NCBI GenBank assembly: GCA_002308755.1
Contig: DBVR01000016.1
Span: forward strand, 2,682-19,943
Direction of reading: 5' to 3'
Length of the DNA: 17,262 nt
From: Christensenella sp. UBA1259
GTDB taxonomy: Bacteria; Bacillota; Clostridia; Christensenellales; Borkfalkiaceae
A program made the position numbers and the translations under genes. Under the pieces are notes generated by a model, which saw only the letters and a program-made list of their open reading frames with translations, made no database searches and was not told the DNA's origin. Below are positions 13,876 through 17,262 of this stretch, in pieces. Numbering within the stretch: position 1 is the first letter of the stretch; each line of letters starts with the position of its first letter.

Positions 13876-15867
13876 TTAATTCATTGAAATATCTTTTAAT
13901 TTATCGTATTTTTCCTTGGCTATACGTTTTATCTCGGAAATATCTCCGCCCGACTCGAAGGTTTCGTCGCTTATCTTTTTGGCAAGGAAAATGGATTCGG
14001 TGGAATAGTCGAGATCTCCTAAATCGTTCATAAACTTTCCGCTCTGGCGGTTGCCCATAAAGTCGCCCGAACCGCGGAGTTTATAGTCGTACTCGGATAT
14101 TTTGAAGCCGTCGGCGTTGTTTTCGAGAATTTTAAGCCGTTCCGCACTCTCGCCCTGCGTTTTGCGGGAAAGCAGGAAACAGTAACTTTTAACGTCCGAC
14201 CTTCCCACCCTGCCGCGAAGTTGGTGCAGTTGCGAAAGCCCGAAACGCTCGGCGTTATATATCACCATAACGGTGGCGGACGGCACGTCCACGCCCACTT
14301 CTATAACGGTCGTGGATACTATCGCGTCGTACTTTTTGTCCTTAAAGTCCTGCATAACGGCGTTCTTTTCCTTATCTTTCATCTTGCCGTGCAGTAGTCC
14401 TATCCTGTACCCCGAAAGTTTGCCCGAAAGTTCGTCTTTAAGTTCGGTAACGCTTATAAGTTCCCCCGCCTCGTCGCCTTCTATCTTGGGGCACACGAAA
14501 TACGCCTGATATCCCGCGTCGAACTGTTTCTTTATAAAGCCCAGCATATCGCCGTATTTTTCTTCCGGCACGACGTTGGTGTGTACGGGAATACGGTTTT
14601 TCGGCTTATCGCGTATCGTGGTAACGTCAAGGTCTCCGTAGAATATAAGGGAAAGCGTTCTGGGAATAGGCGTCGCGCTCATGACCAGAACGTCGGGCGT
14701 TACACCTTTATTTAACAGCGCGCTCCTTTGCGCCACGCCGAAACGCTGCTGTTCGTCGCAGACGCAGAGTGAAAGATTGTAAAATTCCACGTCTTCGGTA
14801 ATAAGCGCGTGCGTGCCGACGATTATGTTTATTTTGCCGCTTTGAAGGGCGGCTTTTATTTCTTTTTTCTCTTTCTGCGGCGCAGAACCCGTAAGCAAAG
14901 CGACTTCGGCTTCCTTAAAATAGGTTTTTATCGCCTGATAATTCTGTTTTGCAAGCACTTCGGTAGGCGCGATAAACGCCGCCTGATACCCGCTTTTTAC
15001 GGCGACGAACACGGCGGATATCGCGACGGCGGTCTTGCCGCTGCCCACGTCTCCCTGCACGAGCCGCGCCATAGCCCTGTCCGACGCGAGGTCCGACGCG
15101 ATCTCTCTCAGCACTCTCCTCTGCGCTCCCGTTGGATCGAACGGAAAGAGCCGCCATATCTCTTTTAGCGCCTCTTCGTCCGCCGGGATCGCGGCCCCCT
15201 GCCTGCCCCTGTCCTTCTGCGCCATCAGGCACACCTGATAGAGCAAAAGCTCTTCGAATGCGAGGCTCCGCCGCGCCTGCGCGAGTTGCGCCATATCCTG
15301 CGGTATATGCGCGGTCCGAACGGCTGTATCCCTGTCGAGAAGGCCGTACTTCTCCCGGACGGGCGCGGGCAGCTCGTCCTCGATCGCGCCTACCGACGCC
15401 AGCGCCTCGCGTATCAGCGAGCGCAGCGCCGCGGGCCGTATGCCGGGTATGTTCCTGTACAGGGGCACGATGCCCCTTTCCTGCCCGAATACGGGACAGA
15501 CGAGCCTCGGCCTCCCCTTCCAGGTGTCCACTCGCCCGTACAGCAGCAGCCGCTTTCCTTCCGTCAGCTGCTTTTTCAGGTACGGCTGGTTGTACCAGAC
15601 GACCTCCGCCACATCACGCCCGTCGGTCACCACCGTACTCACGATGCTGAGCCTTCCGCCGTACCTCGATCTCGTTTCCCCGGCGATCCACACGTCTACC
15701 AGCGCGTTCTCACCGGCCCTGAGCGCACAAAGGGCCCGCGGGCTGGTCATGTCCCGGTAGTCCCGGGGCAATTCGTCCAGCAATCCGCGGACCGTCGTGA
15801 TGCCTGCGTCCCTCAGAGTTTCCAGCGTACGCGCTCCCGCGCCGCGCAGATCCTTTAATTCGTTCAC
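13876..15867 (-). CDS. recG: ATP-dependent DNA helicase RecG (compositional mosaic)
   Basis: Branch-migration helicase that regresses stalled replication forks and processes Holliday junctions. The 663 residues (family about 680) show an N-terminal helix-hairpin start (LRGAGARTLETLRDAGI), an OB-fold wedge domain at about 50-130, the Walker A GDVGSGKT at 272-279, a DEQQ Walker B box at 371-374 where DEQH is usual, SATPIPRTL, and the C-terminal QLRGRVGRS and RGSGDFMGNRQSG signatures. The start is GTG at 15867, directly after the DAK2 stop (TAAGTG), with GGTGG upstream. The frame is unbroken. However, bases and codons change sharply near 15000-15060. The 5' part is GC-rich with CGC, CTC, GAG and ATC codons like the DAK2 gene; the 3' part uses AAA, GAA and ATA codons like the rest of the window. 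It may be an assembly or recombination chimera. Confidence 0.95.
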   Translation of the reverse strand: MNELKDLRGAGARTLETLRDAGITTVRGLLDELPRDYRDMTSPRALCALRAGENALVDVWIAGETRSRYGGRLSIVSTVVTDGRDVAEVVWYNQPYLKKQLTEGKRLLLYGRVDTWKGRPRLVCPVFGQERGIVPLYRNIPGIRPAALRSLIREALASVGAIEDELPAPVREKYGLLDRDTAVRTAHIPQDMAQLAQARRSLAFEELLLYQVCLMAQKDRGRQGAAIPADEEALKEIWRLFPFDPTGAQRRVLREIASDLASDRAMARLVQGDVGSGKTAVAISAVFVAVKSGYQAAFIAPTEVLAKQNYQAIKTYFKEAEVALLTGSAPQKEKKEIKAALQSGKINIIVGTHALITEDVEFYNLSLCVCDEQQRFGVAQRSALLNKGVTPDVLVMSATPIPRTLSLIFYGDLDVTTIRDKPKNRIPVHTNVVPEEKYGDMLGFIKKQFDAGYQAYFVCPKIEGDEAGELISVTELKDELSGKLSGYRIGLLHGKMKDKEKNAVMQDFKDKKYDAIVSTTVIEVGVDVPSATVMVIYNAERFGLSQLHQLRGRVGRSDVKSYCFLLSRKTQGESAERLKILENNADGFKISEYDYKLRGSGDFMGNRQSGKFMNDLGDLDYSTESIFLAKKISDETFESGGDISEIKRIAKEKYDKLKDISMN

Positions 15868-17262
15868 TTATTCCACCGCGATCAGGTAGTAATACAGCGG
15901 CTGTCCTCCGAACTGTATGTCCACGTCGATCTCGCCGTATTTCTCCGCGATCTTTTCCGCCAGGGCGGCGGCGCTGTCATGCTCCACGTCCTCGCCGTAG
16001 TACACGGTGATCAGCGCGGTATCGTCGTTCACCATGCTGTCGGCGAGCTGCAGCGCGATATCCTCGATCGCTTCGCCCGTGAATTCCAGCTTGTTGTCGA
16101 TCATGCCCATGATATCGCCCATTTTGATATCGTGGCCGTCGAAATTCGTATCGCGCACGGCGTACGTCACGGAGCCCGTATGCACGTTCTCCGCGGCGAT
16201 GGTCATGTTCTCCCTGTTCTCGTCCACGGACGCCTCGGCCGAAAACGCCAGCACCGCGGATATGCCCATCGGCACGGACTTCGTCGAGAGCACGATCACG
16301 TTCTTTTCCGTGAGCTCCGCCGCCTGCGTCGCGGCGAGTATGATGTTTGTGTTGTTGGGCAGCACGAACACGTTCTTCGCGTTGCAATCCTCGATCGCCT
16401 GCCGCAGGTCGTCGATGGACGGGTTCATCGTCTGCCCGCCGTCCACGATCTTGTCCACGCCGAGAGACGTGAATATATCCGTGAGGCCCTTTCCCAGCGC
16501 CACCGCGACGATGGCGAATTCCTTCATGCTCTCGCGCTTTTTGCGCTTTTCTTCCTCCAGGGCCTTCTCTCGCTCGCGCGCTTCCTCGCGCATGTTGTCG
16601 ATCTTGATCGCGTCGAGCTCGCCCAATTCCAGCGCGTACTGCAGCGCCTTGCCCGGATCGTCCGTGTGTACGTGGACCTTGACCACCTGCATGTCGCTGA
16701 TCACGAGCACGCAGTCGCCGATCCTCTCCAGCCTGCGGCGCAGAAGCGCCACCTCGCTGTCGCGCATATCGTTTTTCGGATGCGAAACGATGAACTCCGT
16801 GCAGTACCCGAAGGTGATGTCCTCCAGGCTGAACGGATGGTCGTCCACGTATTCGCCCGTCACGCTTTCTTCCGTGCCGGTCTCTTCCTTGATGACCGTC
16901 TCCCCCGTCAGCGCGCCCAGCATGCCCTTGAGCACGATCATCAGGCCCATGCCGCCCGAGTCGACCACGCCCGCCTGCTTGAGCACCGGCAGCATGTCGG
17001 GAGTCTTTTTCAGTATCTCGTCCCCTGCCGCGACTACCTTGCGGAATATCTCCACGATATCGTCCGTCGTGCCGCTTAGGCGCTCCGCCTCCTCCGCCAC
17101 GATGCGGATCACGGTGAGGATCGTACCCTCCTTGGGCTTCATCACGGCTTTGTACGCGGTGTTCGCCGCCCCGCGCAGGGACGCGATGAACAGCTCGGCG
17201 TCCATATCGTCGTGACCGTTCAGCGCGCGTGCCATACCGCGCAGGATCTGGCTGAGTATGAC
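15868..17262 (-). CDS. fakA: DAK2-domain fatty acid kinase FakA/YloV family, N terminus beyond window edge
   Basis: ATP-binding subunit that phosphorylates fatty acids presented by a FakB (DegV) partner, feeding acyl phosphate to phospholipid synthesis. The frame is open to the window end: the nine codons before the first Met (VILSQILRG) fit the family's conserved segment after the DGDTGTNM site, which lies outside. The 464 residues present include the end of the DAK2 domain (QAGVVDSGGMGL at about 97-108), a middle domain with HVHTDDPG (about 201-208), a charged coiled linker rich in Glu, Lys and Arg (about 228-248), and the C-terminal DegV-like domain with QTMNPS and LPNNTNI. The full-length family is about 550. 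Its stop touches the recG start, a common Firmicutes neighbourhood. It is distinctly GC-rich relative to positions 1-15000. Confidence 0.92.
   Translation of the reverse strand, partial: VILSQILRGMARALNGHDDMDAELFIASLRGAANTAYKAVMKPKEGTILTVIRIVAEEAERLSGTTDDIVEIFRKVVAAGDEILKKTPDMLPVLKQAGVVDSGGMGLMIVLKGMLGALTGETVIKEETGTEESVTGEYVDDHPFSLEDITFGYCTEFIVSHPKNDMRDSEVALLRRRLERIGDCVLVISDMQVVKVHVHTDDPGKALQYALELGELDAIKIDNMREEAREREKALEEEKRKKRESMKEFAIVAVALGKGLTDIFTSLGVDKIVDGGQTMNPSIDDLRQAIEDCNAKNVFVLPNNTNIILAATQAAELTEKNVIVLSTKSVPMGISAVLAFSAEASVDENRENMTIAAENVHTGSVTYAVRDTNFDGHDIKMGDIMGMIDNKLEFTGEAIEDIALQLADSMVNDDTALITVYYGEDVEHDSAAALAEKIAEKYGEIDVDIQFGGQPLYYYLIAVE

Noticed and set aside
15979..17215. Two long plus-strand frames (366 and 402 codons) over fakA
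   Set aside because: They are mirror images of a GC-rich coding gene. The minus-strand product is an unmistakable DAK2/FakA protein.

Overview
The window looks like a piece of a low-to-moderate GC anaerobic Firmicutes genome, probably an uncultured Clostridia-type organism and possibly a metagenome contig. The main clues are a CdaA-type diadenylate cyclase, a reverse rubrerythrin (rubredoxin domain at the N terminus), a DAK2/FakA gene directly followed by recG, and clear sigma-A type promoters. The lineage is inferred from gene content and style only.

Layout. Positions 1-5529 hold one minus-strand operon read from a strong promoter at 5501-5529: holA (DNA polymerase III delta), cdaA (c-di-AMP synthase), an unlisted 43-residue single-helix membrane protein, a DUF1015 protein, lysC-type aspartokinase, and malic enzyme, which runs off the left edge. 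comEC (5566-7701, minus) has its own promoter. Positions 7756-8580 are a mostly non-coding plus-strand region. It holds an orphan promoter with a possible small RNA, a second promoter with a structured leader leading into tRNA-Glu(CTC), terminators, and an 18-bp duplication of the tRNA 3' end. Next comes an accessory unit (8421-9618). It contains a tandem array of small hairpins joined by a conserved heptamer, a strong promoter, and a gene for an unknown four-helix membrane protein. Exact 44-bp terminator-containing direct repeats lie on either side. Positions 9627-13733 (minus) hold guaB of the Tritrichomonas-like type, reverse rubrerythrin, and glutamine-dependent nadE. A long bidirectional terminator separates nadE from recG. 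recG and a partial DAK2/fakA (minus) fill the right end.

The strongest anomalies are these. (1) recG is a compositional mosaic: its 3' part matches the rest of the window, while its 5' part and fakA are much richer in GC, with the switch close to the Walker A codons. This is either an assembly chimera or a natural recombination. (2) The hairpin array plus gene between 44-bp repeats looks like a small mobile cassette placed between tRNA-Glu and guaB. (3) A membrane microprotein is translationally coupled inside the c-di-AMP operon. (4) ComEC has a C-terminal domain without visible metallo-beta-lactamase motifs.

Functionally most genes are housekeeping: replication (holA), c-di-AMP signalling, aspartate-family amino acids, malate/pyruvate metabolism, purine and NAD synthesis, peroxide defence, DNA uptake, fork repair and fatty-acid phosphorylation.
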